The notes: generated from the sequence alone by a model not told the origin. Shown: positions 28,426 through 37,761, counted from the first letter of the stretch. The stretch: 64,000 nt of DNA from Pelagibacterium lentulum (GCF_003992625.1 NZ_RZMW01000041.1:427276-491275), one strand, 5' to 3'. Translations and numbers: made by a program.

Positions 28426-29457
28426 ATGCCCCAGCCTACAGGTAAGCCTTTACTCGATACCGCTTTGGGATTTCGTCAGAAGCGCCCACCGATCTGGATC
28501 ATGCGTCAGGCCGGGCGATATCTGCCCGAATATCTCAAGGTTCGTGAAACGGCGGGAAGCTTTCTCGATCTTTGCTACAATCCTCAATTTGCAACAGAAG
28601 TGACGCTTCAACCGCTACGACGGTTTGACCTGGATGCAGCGATTCTTTTTTCGGACATTCTCGTTGTGCCCGATGCGCTAGGGCAAAATGTAAGGTTTGA
28701 GAAAGGCGAGGGACCGGTTCTTGAAGCGCTTGGACCAACCGATATTGCCAAGCTGAAACCCGAAGCGGCTCTGGATCATCTCGCACCGGTTCTTGAAGCG
28801 CTGTCGCGTATTTCATCGTCGCTCGATAAGAACAAGACCATGATCGGGTTCTGCGGAGCACCCTGGACCGTGGCAACCTATATGCTGGGCGGAAGAGGGT
28901 CACCGGATCAGGCAATTGCGAGATTATTCGCGCTTGAACATCCTGAAGAATTTTCTGCTCTCATCGATATTCTCGTCGAGGTTTCGGCCCAATATCTCAT
29001 TGCACAGTTCAAAGCGGGCGCGGATATCGTTCAAATATTTGAAAGCTGGGCGCTAAATCTGGATGACGTCGCCTTTGCCAATTATGTAATTGACCCCAAT
29101 AGAAGGGTCATTGAGAAGGTACGGGCCGAAATCGCGGACGCTCCCATTATTGGCTTTCCGCGCGGAGCCGCTGGAAATCTTGCCGGCTACGCCAAGGCGA
29201 CCAAGGTCAATGTGATTGGGCTCGATTATGCCACCCCCCTTGAGTTTGCGCGTTCGCATTTGCCCGATGATCTCGGGGTTCAGGGCAATCTCGATCCCTT
29301 GCGCCTGGTTGCTGGCGGTGAGCAAATGCAAGAGCGTGCAAGAACGATCATCGAGGCTTTCTCGGATCGCTGCCATATCTTCAATCTTGGCCATGGTATC
29401 GTTCCCCAGACACCGGTTGAACATGTCGAAAAACTGATCGGGATCGTCAAGGGATGA
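28426..29457 (+). CDS. hemE: Uroporphyrinogen decarboxylase
   Basis: Heme pathway enzyme converting uroporphyrinogen III to coproporphyrinogen III. 343 residues. The N-terminal P-P-I-W-I-M-R-Q-A-G-R-Y-L-P-E-Y (about 21-36) and G-F-C-G-A-P-W-T-V-A-T-Y (about 142-153) are the two family signatures. First gene right of the putative origin. The stop overlaps the hemJ ATG. Confidence 0.97.
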   Translation: MPQPTGKPLLDTALGFRQKRPPIWIMRQAGRYLPEYLKVRETAGSFLDLCYNPQFATEVTLQPLRRFDLDAAILFSDILVVPDALGQNVRFEKGEGPVLEALGPTDIAKLKPEAALDHLAPVLEALSRISSSLDKNKTMIGFCGAPWTVATYMLGGRGSPDQAIARLFALEHPEEFSALIDILVEVSAQYLIAQFKAGADIVQIFESWALNLDDVAFANYVIDPNRRVIEKVRAEIADAPIIGFPRGAAGNLAGYAKATKVNVIGLDYATPLEFARSHLPDDLGVQGNLDPLRLVAGGEQMQERARTIIEAFSDRCHIFNLGHGIVPQTPVEHVEKLIGIVKG

Positions 29458-29888
29458 ACTGGTACGCCTGGACTTTGGCTCTGCATGTTATTGCCGTCAT
29501 CGCCTGGATGGCTGGTTCGCTTTATCTGCCAAGGCTTTTTGTCTATCACGCAGATGCAAAGCCGGGCTCGGAGATGTCGGAAACCTTCAAGATCATGGAA
29601 CGGCGGCTTTTAAAAGCCATCATGACGCCGGCCATGGTCGCGAGCTGGATCTTGGGTTTGACACTTGCCTTTTATTTTGGCGCAGTCGATTTTTCCCAGG
29701 GTTGGATGTGGCTCAAGGCGGCGTTCGTTCTCGCCCTCTCGGGCTATCACGGGCTTTTGGTGAAACATCAGAAAGCCTTTGCGGCTGACAGGAATGAGAA
29801 ATCGGCGCGCTATTTCCGCGCCATCAACGAAGTCCCGACCGTCTTTATGATTATCATCGTGATAGCGGTCATCGTGAAGCCGTTTTGA
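29454..29888 (+). CDS. hemJ: Protoporphyrinogen oxidase HemJ
   Basis: Membrane heme-binding oxidase producing protoporphyrin IX in bacteria lacking HemG/HemY. 144 residues, four transmembrane helices (about 6-24, 55-78, 85-103, 125-143). The presumed heme-ligand histidine H11 lies in A-L-H-V-I-A-V-I-A-W, and L-Y-L-P-R-L-F-V-Y-H and the K-A-x-F-V-L-A-L-S-G-Y-H-G segments are characteristic. Overlap with hemE (ATGA) supports heme function. Confidence 0.93.
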   Translation: MNWYAWTLALHVIAVIAWMAGSLYLPRLFVYHADAKPGSEMSETFKIMERRLLKAIMTPAMVASWILGLTLAFYFGAVDFSQGWMWLKAAFVLALSGYHGLLVKHQKAFAADRNEKSARYFRAINEVPTVFMIIIVIAVIVKPF

Positions 29889-30052
29889 TCCTTTTTGCTA
29901 CCTGCTCGCGGTTGTGCTTGCAATCAGGCGGTCAAGTGGTTTATGGGAGGGGAGAAGTCACACATTCGCTGTGAATCGAGCCGTAAACGAGCTCGAAACC
30001 TCCCCCGCATATTATTCTTAAGCAAACATCATCTCCCTTTAGAAGGCTGATC

Positions 30053-31318
30053 ATGGAATTCATGAAGCTTCGGGACCTAAAGGCCAAATCTCCGGCCGAA
30101 TTGCAGTCCTTTGCAGAAGACCTCGAAATTGAAAACGCCAATACCTTGCGCAAGCAGGAATTGATGTTTGCAATATTAAAGCAACTGGCTACCCGCGATG
30201 TTGACATCACCGGGGAAGGGGTTGTGGAAGTTCTTCCCGATGGATTTGGATTCTTGCGCTCGCCAGACGCTAACTATTTGCCCGGCCCGGACGATATTTA
30301 TGTCAGCCCATCGCAAATCCGGCGGTTTGGTTTGCGCACGGGGGATACGGTTGAAGGCCAGATCCGTTCGCCCAAGGAAGGCGAGCGCTATTTTGCGCTG
30401 TTGAAGGTCAATACGATCAATTTCGAGGATCCTGAGAGAGTCCGGCATAAGATCAATTTCGACAATCTGACGCCGCTTTATCCCGATGAGCGGTTGAAGA
30501 TGGAAATGGACGATCCGGCAACAAAGGATCGTTCCGCAAGAGTTATCGATCTGGTTGCCCCGTTGGGAAAGGGACAGCGCGCGCTTATTGTTGCGCCGCC
30601 GCGTACCGGTAAGACGGTATTGTTGCAAAATATTGCACAGTCGATCGCAACCAACCATCCCGAGTGCTATCTCATCGTTCTGCTGATCGATGAGCGGCCG
30701 GAAGAAGTGACCGACATGCAGCGTTCAGTGAAGGGAGAGGTTATTTCCTCGACTTTCGATGAACCGGCGTCCCGGCACGTTCAGGTCGCCGAAATGGTGA
30801 TCGAGAAGGCCAAAAGGCTCGTTGAGCACAAGCGCGATGTCGTGATTCTGCTCGATTCGATTACGCGGCTCGGCCGCGCCTATAACACGGTAGTGCCGTC
30901 CTCGGGCAAGGTCTTGACCGGCGGTGTGGACGCAAATGCTCTTCAGCGTCCAAAGCGGTTTTTCGGTGCGGCACGCAATATCGAGGATGGTGGCTCGCTG
31001 ACGATCATTTCCACGGCGCTGATCGATACCGGCAGCCGCATGGATGAAGTCATCTTTGAAGAGTTCAAAGGCACCGGCAATTCGGAAATCGTTCTTGATC
31101 GCAAGGTATCCGATAAGCGTGTATTCCCTGCAATCGACGTCACAAAGTCCGGCACCCGCAAGGAAGAACTGCTTGTGGAGTCCGACATCTTGCGCAAAAT
31201 GTATGTTCTGCGCCGCATTCTCAACCCGATGGGCACAGTGGATGCCATGGAATTCCTGCTCGATAAATTGCGTCAAACCAAGACCAATTCCGAGTTCTTT
31301 GATTCCATGAACACGTAA
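30053..31318 (+). CDS. rho: Transcription termination factor Rho
   Basis: Hexameric RNA translocase. 421 residues. N-terminal helix bundle (L-K-A-K-S-P-A-E-L), cold-shock-like RNA-binding domain (about 50-125, with D-G-F-G-F-L-R-S) and RecA-like motor with P-loop [10 protein letters not shown] (about 178-187) and Q-loop/R-loop segments. The 164-bp leader contains a GGGAGG/CCTCCC pair (29945 and 29998 regions) that could form a structured leader, consistent with rho autoregulation, but this is weak evidence. Confidence 0.97.
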   Translation: MEFMKLRDLKAKSPAELQSFAEDLEIENANTLRKQELMFAILKQLATRDVDITGEGVVEVLPDGFGFLRSPDANYLPGPDDIYVSPSQIRRFGLRTGDTVEGQIRSPKEGERYFALLKVNTINFEDPERVRHKINFDNLTPLYPDERLKMEMDDPATKDRSARVIDLVAPLGKGQRALIVAPPRTGKTVLLQNIAQSIATNHPECYLIVLLIDERPEEVTDMQRSVKGEVISSTFDEPASRHVQVAEMVIEKAKRLVEHKRDVVILLDSITRLGRAYNTVVPSSGKVLTGGVDANALQRPKRFFGAARNIEDGGSLTIISTALIDTGSRMDEVIFEEFKGTGNSEIVLDRKVSDKRVFPAIDVTKSGTRKEELLVESDILRKMYVLRRILNPMGTVDAMEFLLDKLRQTKTNSEFFDSMNT

Positions 31319-31345
31319 GCGTGTTCCAATGCCTGGCTTGAGTCG

Positions 31346-32656
31346 ATGACGCAGCCAACCCTTGTCGCACTATCGTCTGGCAGCGTGCCATCAGGCGTCG
31401 CTGTCATTCGGTTGACCGGACCTCAATCCTTTGCAGCGGTTGCGGCTTTGGCGGGCGGGTTGCCCCGACCCCGCCAAGCAAGCTTACGGACGCTGAAAGA
31501 TCCGGCAAACGGTCAACCTCTCGACCAGGGGTTGGTCATCGTCTTTCCGGCTCCGCACAGCTTTACCGGACTTGATTGCGCGGAACTTCAGGTTCACGGG
31601 TCACCAGCCGGTGTAAAGGCAATTCTGTCTGTATTGACTGCATTTGAAGGTGTCAGGCTTGCGGGCGCAGGCGACTTTACACGGCTGGCATTTGAAAACG
31701 GAAAGCTCGATCTGACAGAGGTTGAAGGCCTTGGAGACCTCCTGGCCGCCGAAACGGAAAGTCAGCGGCGCCAGGCATTAACGCGGTTTGACGGTGCGCT
31801 ATCACGTCGTGTCGGAGATTGGCGCCAGGCGCTGCTGGATTTGCGGGCTGAGATCGAAGCCAGGCTGGACTTTTCCGACGAGGACGACGTTCCGTTCGAG
31901 CTTCCTGCGCATTTCAAGGCCGATATCGAAAGTCTCGAAAACCAATTGGCTGACGCTCTTGCGCGTTACGACAGCGGGCGGATTGTGCGCGAAGGTTTTC
32001 GGATCGCCCTTGCAGGTGCGCCAAATGCTGGCAAATCGAGCTTGCTCAACGCCCTGGCAGGATCTGATGTTGCGATCGTAACCTCGGAAGCCGGTACTAC
32101 GCGCGATACCAAGGACGTCACTATCGATCTTGGTGGGATGCTCGTAATTGTTACCGATACGGCGGGCTTGCGAGAGACGGACAGCCTGGCTGAACAAGAG
32201 GGTATCGTTCGGGCCCGACGGGCGATAGGTCATGCCGATCTGGTCCTATGGCTTGAGGCTCCGGATGTGGAAACCATTCCCAGGCCCCAAGGCATCGACA
32301 CGCCAATCTGGATTGTGTCTAGCAAAACCGATATAGGCGCTGCCGCTCCCGATAGCGATTTTGCGCTATCGATGAAAGACAAGGACAGCATATCCGTCTT
32401 GCTTTCGAAACTGGAAGACCATATCAAGACGCGCATAAGGACGAATGAGCCAGGCCTGATCAGTCACTTGAGAGATAAAGCGGCGCTTGAAGCTGCAGCC
32501 GAAAATCTGCATCAGGCAATTGCGCATATCGGAATACCGGAGTTATGCGCAGAGGATCTCAGACAGGCCAGCGATCAGTTGGCGGAACTGATCGGGTTGA
32601 TTGACACCGAACACGTTCTGGACAGACTGTTTGCAGGTTTCTGTATTGGCAAATGA
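31346..32656 (+). CDS. mnmE: tRNA modification GTPase MnmE (TrmE)
   Basis: With MnmG it installs cmnm5 on U34 of certain tRNAs. 436 residues. N-terminal tetrahydrofolate-binding domain (1-118), helical domain, inserted Ras-like G domain (about 215-370) with G-A-P-N-A-G-K-S-S (P-loop), T-T-R-D-T-K-D and D-T-A-G, and the invariant C-terminal C-I-G-K. The D-x-x-G/N-K-x-D element appears as S-S-K-T-D. A parS-like site begins at its stop codon. Confidence 0.96.
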   Translation: MTQPTLVALSSGSVPSGVAVIRLTGPQSFAAVAALAGGLPRPRQASLRTLKDPANGQPLDQGLVIVFPAPHSFTGLDCAELQVHGSPAGVKAILSVLTAFEGVRLAGAGDFTRLAFENGKLDLTEVEGLGDLLAAETESQRRQALTRFDGALSRRVGDWRQALLDLRAEIEARLDFSDEDDVPFELPAHFKADIESLENQLADALARYDSGRIVREGFRIALAGAPNAGKSSLLNALAGSDVAIVTSEAGTTRDTKDVTIDLGGMLVIVTDTAGLRETDSLAEQEGIVRARRAIGHADLVLWLEAPDVETIPRPQGIDTPIWIVSSKTDIGAAAPDSDFALSMKDKDSISVLLSKLEDHIKTRIRTNEPGLISHLRDKAALEAAAENLHQAIAHIGIPELCAEDLRQASDQLAELIGLIDTEHVLDRLFAGFCIGK

Positions 32657-32669
32657 TTCACGTGAAACA
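32654..32669. promoter_or_regulatory. parS-like site (mnmE-mnmG gap, first)
   Basis: TGATTCACGTGAAACA, one mismatch from TGTTTCACGTGAAACA. It includes the mnmE stop codon. About 4.4 kb right of the putative origin. Confidence 0.75.
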
Positions 32670-32685
32670 CATGCGCGGCTCTAAA

Positions 32686-32701
32686 AGATTCACGTGAAAC
32701 A
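32686..32701. promoter_or_regulatory. parS-like site (mnmE-mnmG gap, second)
   Basis: AGATTCACGTGAAACA, two mismatches from the consensus; its centre lies 32 bp from that of the first, so the pair lies about three helical turns apart. Confidence 0.7.
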
Positions 32702-32724
32702 CGAGATGATGAAGGATACCGCCT

Positions 32725-34590
32725 ATGACCACTTATGAGGTCATCATTGTAGGGGGAGGCCATGCCGGCTGCGAAGCCGCTGCGGCTTCCGCGCGGCTTG
32801 GTGTTCCAACCGCGCTCATTACGCATAGGCGCGCGACGATCGGAGAGATGAGTTGCAACCCTGCAATCGGTGGCTTGGGCAAGGGTCATCTCGTGCGTGA
32901 GATCGATGCGCTTGACGGTGTCATGGGGCGTGTTGCCGACAAGGCCGGCATCCAGTTTCGCGTCCTCAATCGACGCAAGGGACCGGCTGTGCGTGGCCCG
33001 CGGGCGCAAGCGGATCGGAAGCTGTACCGCGAGGCCATGCAGTCCGAACTATCCGAAACGCCGAATCTTGAGATTGTTGAAGGGGAAGTCGACGACCTTG
33101 TCGTCGAGCACGGGAGGATTGCGGGTGTCCAGCTTCTCGACGGGCGCGTATTTTCCGCAAGGGCTGTCGTTCTCACTACGGGCACTTTTCTGCGTGGTCT
33201 GATACATCGCGGTGATGAGATGATACCGGCGGGCCGGGCCGGGGAAGGGCCAGTTCTCGGGCTATCGCTGCGGCTGGAGGCGCTCGGGCTTAAGCTTGGG
33301 CGTTTGAAAACAGGAACGCCGCCGCGCCTTGATGCCCATTCCATCAACTTTGCGGTTCTCAATGAGCAGATTGGTGACAATCCTCCAGAACCGTTTTCCG
33401 CGCTAACCAGCGCCATTACGACGCCACAGATATCGTGCTTTGAAACGCGGACAACCCCTCAAGCCCATGCGATAATATCGAGCAATCTGGGGCGCTCGGC
33501 GATGTATTCAGGTCGGATCAGCTCGCGTGGACCGCGTTACTGTCCATCGATTGAAGACAAGATCGTGCGCTTTTCGGATAAGGATAGCCACCTGGTGTTT
33601 CTTGAGCCAGAAGGCCTGGACGATCCAACCATATATCCGAATGGGCTTTCAACGTCTCTGCCAGAAGACGTGCAGCTTGCCTTTCTGCGCGCAATGCCTG
33701 GTCTTGAGAATGTGGTGATCAAGCGTGCCGGATATGCCATCGAGTACGATCATGTCGATCCGCGAGAGCTTTCGCCAAGCCTGATGCTACGTGCGTTGCC
33801 GGGCCTATATCTGGCCGGGCAGATCAATGGAACGACCGGCTATGAAGAGGCAGCAGCGCAAGGTCTGCTGGCGGGAGCCAATGCGGCGCTGGCGGCCAAA
33901 GGTGCTGCGCCGCTTATCCTGTCCCGCACCAATTCCTATCTTGGCGTTATGATCGACGATCTGATCTCCCGCGGCGTGACGGAGCCCTATCGCATGTTTA
34001 CCTCGCGTGCGGAATTCAGGCTGCATTTGCGCTCTGATAATGCGGATCAGCGTCTTACCGATCTGGGGATAGGCGTTGGCCTTGTTGGCCAGGAGCGCCG
34101 GGAACATCATTGTGAACGTATGGCACGCCTCGATGCGGGAAAGTCTCTGCTTACGCGGTTGACCGCAACGCCAAATGAAGCACGGAAAGCCGGTGTCAAT
34201 GTGAATGCAGACGGCGTTCGCCGTTCCGCGTTTCAACTGCTGAGCTATCCAACGACGCAGCGCGCCGATCTTGAGGCCATTTGGCCCGAACTCGCTGACA
34301 TCGATGACAAAAGCTTTGAGCAATTGGCAATCGATGCCCAGTATGCGGTTTATCTCGATAGGCAGCAGGCGGATGTGGAAGCTGTTCAGCGCGATGAAGC
34401 GCGTGAAATTCCAGACTGGCTGGACTATGCGCTTCTGCCTGGCCTTTCCAATGAAATGAAACAGAAACTCATCGATGCTAAGCCGCAGACCATTGCGCAG
34501 GCGCAAAAAATTGAAGGTGTCACACCGGCCGCATTAACTTTAATCCTCGCAGTTATCCGTCGCGGCCGCCTGGATAAGAAAGCCAGCTGA
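32725..34590 (+). CDS. mnmG: tRNA uridine-5-carboxymethylaminomethyl modification enzyme MnmG (GidA)
   Basis: FAD-dependent partner of MnmE. 621 residues. FAD-binding [11 protein letters not shown] (about 8-18), the family signature G-P-x-Y-C-P-S-I-E-D-K (about 270-280) and G[15 protein letters not shown] (near 370), and a C-terminal helical MnmE-binding domain. Its TGA overlaps the rsmG ATG (TGATG). Confidence 0.97.
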   Translation: MTTYEVIIVGGGHAGCEAAAASARLGVPTALITHRRATIGEMSCNPAIGGLGKGHLVREIDALDGVMGRVADKAGIQFRVLNRRKGPAVRGPRAQADRKLYREAMQSELSETPNLEIVEGEVDDLVVEHGRIAGVQLLDGRVFSARAVVLTTGTFLRGLIHRGDEMIPAGRAGEGPVLGLSLRLEALGLKLGRLKTGTPPRLDAHSINFAVLNEQIGDNPPEPFSALTSAITTPQISCFETRTTPQAHAIISSNLGRSAMYSGRISSRGPRYCPSIEDKIVRFSDKDSHLVFLEPEGLDDPTIYPNGLSTSLPEDVQLAFLRAMPGLENVVIKRAGYAIEYDHVDPRELSPSLMLRALPGLYLAGQINGTTGYEEAAAQGLLAGANAALAAKGAAPLILSRTNSYLGVMIDDLISRGVTEPYRMFTSRAEFRLHLRSDNADQRLTDLGIGVGLVGQERREHHCERMARLDAGKSLLTRLTATPNEARKAGVNVNADGVRRSAFQLLSYPTTQRADLEAIWPELADIDDKSFEQLAIDAQYAVYLDRQQADVEAVQRDEAREIPDWLDYALLPGLSNEMKQKLIDAKPQTIAQAQKIEGVTPAALTLILAVIRRGRLDKKAS

Positions 34591-35267
34591 TGGACCCGAC
34601 GGTGGCGTTTGAGGCATACGAGCCGTATTTCTCTAGAGATTCCAAAACGATAAAGAGAGATCTGGAATCTCTAGAGAATCTTGTTCTCAAATGGCAGCGT
34701 GTGCAGAATCTGGTTTCACGTGAAACACTGGATCAAATATGGTCGCGGCACATTCTGGATTCGCTGCAAATCTTGCCTGTTTTACTAAGAGGACGATCGA
34801 AGGTAGGGGCAACCACTGACCACGGCGCCGTTCAAATATGCGATATTGGCAGCGGAGGAGGATTTCCGGCACTGCCGCTGGCAATCGCGTTGAAGGGTGC
34901 GGACATACGATTCCACCTTGTCGAATCGAACGGCCGCAAATGTGCCTTTCTCAATGCGGTGGGCCGGGAACTGGGTTTGGATATTGTCGTTCATAACGCA
35001 CGAATCGAGGCTCTCGATGCTGAAAATCTCGGTTCAATTCACGCCTTTACCTCGCGCGCGCTGGCGCCAATGCCCTTGCTTTTCAGCTATTTACACCATT
35101 TATGGACACCAGGCGCCGTTGCGGTGATCCATAAGGGGCAGGAATTTGGTGAAGAACTAGGCCAAGCGGATTCAGTTTGGTCTTACGATGTGCTAAAGCA
35201 TAATAGTCAGACGGATCCAAACGGTGTTCTGTTGGAAATCCGGAACCTGACGCAAAGGTCAAGTTGA
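34590..35267 (+). CDS. rsmG: 16S rRNA (guanine527-N7)-methyltransferase RsmG (GidB)
   Basis: SAM-dependent methyltransferase acting on G527 of 16S rRNA; loss gives low-level streptomycin resistance in other bacteria. 225 residues. SAM loop D-I-G-S-G-G-G-F-P-A-L-P-L-A-I (about 86-100), and V-S-R-E-T-L and R-H-I-L-D-S-L motifs near 45-56. Two unusual DNA elements lie in the first 140 bp: a 15-bp perfect inverted repeat (34629-34678) and a parS-like site (34712-34727). It may use a start other than ATG 34590, but the overlap with mnmG supports this one. Confidence 0.95.
   Translation: MDPTVAFEAYEPYFSRDSKTIKRDLESLENLVLKWQRVQNLVSRETLDQIWSRHILDSLQILPVLLRGRSKVGATTDHGAVQICDIGSGGGFPALPLAIALKGADIRFHLVESNGRKCAFLNAVGRELGLDIVVHNARIEALDAENLGSIHAFTSRALAPMPLLFSYLHHLWTPGAVAVIHKGQEFGEELGQADSVWSYDVLKHNSQTDPNGVLLEIRNLTQRSS
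34629..34678. repeat. 15-bp perfect inverted repeat inside rsmG
   Basis: TTCTCTAGAGATTCC (34629-34643) and its exact complement GGAATCTCTAGAGAA (34664-34678) flank a 20-nt spacer. In mRNA this would be a stable hairpin starting 39 nt after the rsmG start codon. Each arm also contains the small palindrome TCTAGA. Confidence 0.85.
34712..34727. promoter_or_regulatory. parS-like site within rsmG
   Basis: GGTTTCACGTGAAACA, one mismatch (first base) from the consensus; the 14-bp core GTTTCACGTGAAAC is a perfect palindrome. About 6.4 kb from the putative origin and 0.6 kb upstream of parA. Confidence 0.82.
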
Positions 35268-35304
35268 GCTAAGTTATTGAAACCAAATGGTTTCTGGAGG
35301 CCAT

Positions 35305-36105
35305 ATGCAACCGCGCATCCTTACACTCGCCAATCAGAAGGGGGGCGTCGGTAAAACGACGACGGCCATAAATCTTGCCACTGCGCTGGCCGCAATTGGC
35401 GAGCGCGTCCTGATTGTCGACCTCGATCCGCAAGGTAATGCGTCGACAGGGCTTGGGCTTGGCCGGCACCAGCGCGAAAGGTCTTCGTATGATCTGTTGC
35501 TCAACGAGGCGACGGTTTCCGAAGCGGTTTCGATGACAAGCGTGCCCAATGTGGCGGTGGTGCCGTCGACCATGGATCTGCTTGGCGTCGAACTCATGAT
35601 CGCCGCGGAGCGGGATCGCGCTTTCCGTCTTAAAGAAGCATTGCGCAGCGCGCATGAAGTGTTGATCGATGGCAAGCCGGTCACCTATGTGCTGATCGAC
35701 TGTCCGCCATCTCTCAATCTTTTGACTATCAATGCGCTTACGGCTGCCCATGCCGTGCTTGTGCCGTTGCAGTGCGAGTTTTTTGCGCTTGAGGGCTTGA
35801 GCCAATTGCTGCAGACGATCGAGCAGATTCGGTCGACGCTTAATCCTGCGCTTTCGATCCAGGGGGTCGTGATGACAATGTATGATAAGCGCAACAATTT
35901 GTCCGAACAGGTGCTGACAGACGTGCGCGAGCATATGGGTACGCTTGTGTATGATACCGTTATTCCGCGCAATGTTCGGCTGTCCGAGGCTCCCAGTTAT
36001 GGCAAGCCGGCTCTGCTTTACGATTTGAAGTGTGCTGGCAGTCAGGCCTATCTGCGTCTGGCAACCGAAGTGATCAAGCGCGAACGTCAGTTGCGTGCGG
36101 CGTGA
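35305..36105 (+). CDS. parA: Chromosome partitioning ATPase ParA
   Basis: DNA-binding ATPase that moves ParB-parS complexes. 266 residues from ATG 35305, which has GGAGG at 35296-35300; the frame is open 18 bp upstream. The deviant Walker A K-G-G-V-G-K-T-T-T (residues 11-19) with signature lysine, D-L-D-P-Q-G-N (near 40) and I-D-C-P-P-S-L (near 130) are complete. Overlaps or abuts parB. Confidence 0.97.
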   Translation: MQPRILTLANQKGGVGKTTTAINLATALAAIGERVLIVDLDPQGNASTGLGLGRHQRERSSYDLLLNEATVSEAVSMTSVPNVAVVPSTMDLLGVELMIAAERDRAFRLKEALRSAHEVLIDGKPVTYVLIDCPPSLNLLTINALTAAHAVLVPLQCEFFALEGLSQLLQTIEQIRSTLNPALSIQGVVMTMYDKRNNLSEQVLTDVREHMGTLVYDTVIPRNVRLSEAPSYGKPALLYDLKCAGSQAYLRLATEVIKRERQLRAA

Positions 36106-36116
36106 TGGAGACGAAT

Positions 36117-37004
36117 ATGAACGAGAAACCTTCCCGCCTCGGCCGTGGTCTAGCCGCCCTCATCGGTGATATGGCGCCAATCGACGCGCCGCGGCAGGCA
36201 GATACGGGGTCGGGTATTCGGCGCTTGCCGGTCGAGTTTGTCATCGCCAGCCGGGCCAATCCCCGTAAGGATTTCGATGCCGAATTGCTCGATGATCTGA
36301 CCAATTCGATTCGCGAAAAGGGTGTAATGCAGCCGCTTCTCGTGCGGCCGAGCGCGCAGGGGCCTGACGTTTACGAAATTATCGCCGGCGAGCGGCGCTG
36401 GCGCGCGGCGCAGAGAGCCGGGCTGCACGAAGTGCCTGTCATCATTCGCGAAGTCGATGACAAAGAAGCGCTTGAGCTGGCAATTATTGAAAATGTGCAG
36501 CGCGCCGACCTCAATCCGCTGGAAGAAGCCCAGGGCTATGGGCAGTTGATGGATCAGTTTGCGTACACGCAGCAGGATCTGGCGCAGGTTATCGGCAAAT
36601 CGCGTTCGCACGTGGCCAATACATTGCGCTTGTTGCGCTTGCCCAGGGAAGTGCAGGATATGCTTGAGCGTGGCGATCTGACTGCAGGACATGCCCGCAC
36701 CCTGATTACTGCCGAAGACCCGCTGGCTCTGGCGCATCGCATCGTGGCTTCGGGGCTTTCGGTGCGTGAAGCCGAAGCTTTGCACCAGAAGGACGCCGAA
36801 GCGCGCAAAGGTCCAGGTGAGGGCTCTGGGGCGACGCGCAAGGCCGCTGAGAAAGACGCCGACACATTGGCGTTGGAAAGGCAGCTTTCCAATGCGCTGG
36901 GGCTTTCGGTCAGTCTCGATCACAAGGAAAAGGGCGGCAAGCTCGAAATTCGCTACAAGACCCTTGAGCAATTGGACGGGATTTGCGCTCGGCTCATGGG
37001 CTGA
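36117..37004 (+). CDS. parB: Chromosome partitioning protein ParB
   Basis: CTP-dependent clamp that loads at parS and spreads. 295 residues from ATG 36117, preceded by GGAG at 36107-36110; ATG 36105, overlapping the parA stop, is the alternative. N-terminal R-L-G-R-G-L-A-A-L-I ParA-contact motif, CTP-binding G-E-R-R-W-R-A-A-Q-R-A-G-L (about 85-97) and helix-turn-helix near 135-160 (T-Q-Q-D-L-A-Q-V-I-G-K-S-R-S-H-V). C-terminal dimerisation domain follows an acidic linker. Confidence 0.97.
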   Translation: MNEKPSRLGRGLAALIGDMAPIDAPRQADTGSGIRRLPVEFVIASRANPRKDFDAELLDDLTNSIREKGVMQPLLVRPSAQGPDVYEIIAGERRWRAAQRAGLHEVPVIIREVDDKEALELAIIENVQRADLNPLEEAQGYGQLMDQFAYTQQDLAQVIGKSRSHVANTLRLLRLPREVQDMLERGDLTAGHARTLITAEDPLALAHRIVASGLSVREAEALHQKDAEARKGPGEGSGATRKAAEKDADTLALERQLSNALGLSVSLDHKEKGGKLEIRYKTLEQLDGICARLMG

Positions 37005-37011
37005 GGCCTGG

Positions 37012-37134
37012 AGCCTATCCTGTTGTGATTCAATCAAAACAGGGTCTTTAAGTCCTTATTATAGCGCGTGGTCGAACCGCGAAACCGTTTCAGCCCTCGG
37101 ATCAAGTCGTCCAAGGGTATGCCGGATACGCTCT
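37012..37134. repeat. Dispersed intergenic repeat, diverged copy (parB / cNMP gene)
   Basis: Shares order and much sequence with the copies at 21845 and 51748 (AATCAAAAC, AAGTCCTTATT, CGAACCGCGAAACCGTTTC, CTCGGATCA, CCAAGGGTATGC, GGATACGCTCTGG) but has several changes. It also lies between converging genes. Confidence 0.7.
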
Positions 37135-37177
37135 GGCACTCACGTCAAACAGAGTTTCGCAAGGCAGAAGCGGCCAG

Positions 37178-37193
37178 TGTTTCACGGGAAACA
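37178..37193. promoter_or_regulatory. parS-like site downstream of parB
   Basis: TGTTTCACGGGAAACA, one central mismatch (G for T) from the consensus. The rest of the 37005-37305 gap holds the dispersed repeat and nothing else I can name. Confidence 0.68.
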
Positions 37194-37305
37194 TTGGCCA
37201 TTGGCGCGTGGGATGATCTTGTAAGGCATTGTAAAATATCGGCAAACGTGGAAGATGCGTTGTCCCTGATCATGGAGCAGGGGCGGGCGGCCCGATCAGA
37301 GCCGC

Positions 37306-37761
37306 TCAGTTTCCAGAGAAGCGTGGCGCAAGGCGGGCGATGGAGTCCAGATAACGTGCGAGCTCATCGCGTAAGGTTTCCGAGACGCTTTCGGCTAGTG
37401 CCGGATCTGTTCGCAATAGCTTCAAAAAGGATTCACGTGGAACAAACACCAGTCGCGCCGGTTCGGATGCAACGATCGTAGCGGAGCGCGGCCGCGTAAG
37501 CAGCAAGCCCAGTTCACCGATCAGTGCAGGCGCGGTAATGTCGTAGTCGCCGCTCTCGCCCGTTGCCTCATCAAAGGCTTCCAGCCGGCCTTCAAAAAGG
37601 ATGTAGCCACCATCGGCGGGATCGCCGATGCTATAAAGCACATCGCCAACGCCGAGCGAGACAATTTCACTGACAAAGCTCAGCAGATTGAGCTGTTCGT
37701 CGGAAAAATCGGCAAACAGGTCAAAATAGCGGAAAGCTCTTGTGACCTCGTTGTCGTGCAT
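37306..37761 (-). CDS. Cyclic nucleotide-binding domain protein without HTH
   Basis: 151 residues from ATG 37761 (GGGGG precedes it); an in-frame TTG 60 bp upstream is less likely. It is almost entirely a CRP-type cNMP-binding beta barrel: G-D-V-L-Y-S-I-G-D-P-A-D-G-G-Y-I-L-F-E-G (about 38-57), A-L-I-G-E-L-G-L-L (about 78-86) and R-P-R-S-A-T-I-V-A (about 89-97), the phosphate cassette, with E and R in place. No DNA-binding domain follows, so it is not a CRP/FNR regulator by itself. Partner unknown. A weak parS-like site lies within it. Confidence 0.83.
   Translation of the reverse strand: MHDNEVTRAFRYFDLFADFSDEQLNLLSFVSEIVSLGVGDVLYSIGDPADGGYILFEGRLEAFDEATGESGDYDITAPALIGELGLLLTRPRSATIVASEPARLVFVPRESFLKLLRTDPALAESVSETLRDELARYLDSIARLAPRFSGN
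37429..37444. promoter_or_regulatory. Weak parS-like site in the cNMP-binding gene
   Basis: GGATTCACGTGGAACA keeps CACGTG but has three mismatches to the consensus. Listed because of its place in the cluster. Confidence 0.35.

Noticed and set aside
29945-30003. Possible structured RNA leader of rho (GGGAGG/CCTCCC pair)
   Set aside because: The stem is short and the loop is long; I cannot support a defined riboregulator from this alone.
37048-37062. TTAA-N7-TTAT within the dispersed repeat after parB
   Set aside because: Part of the repeat sequence, downstream of both converging genes, and one mismatch from the consensus.
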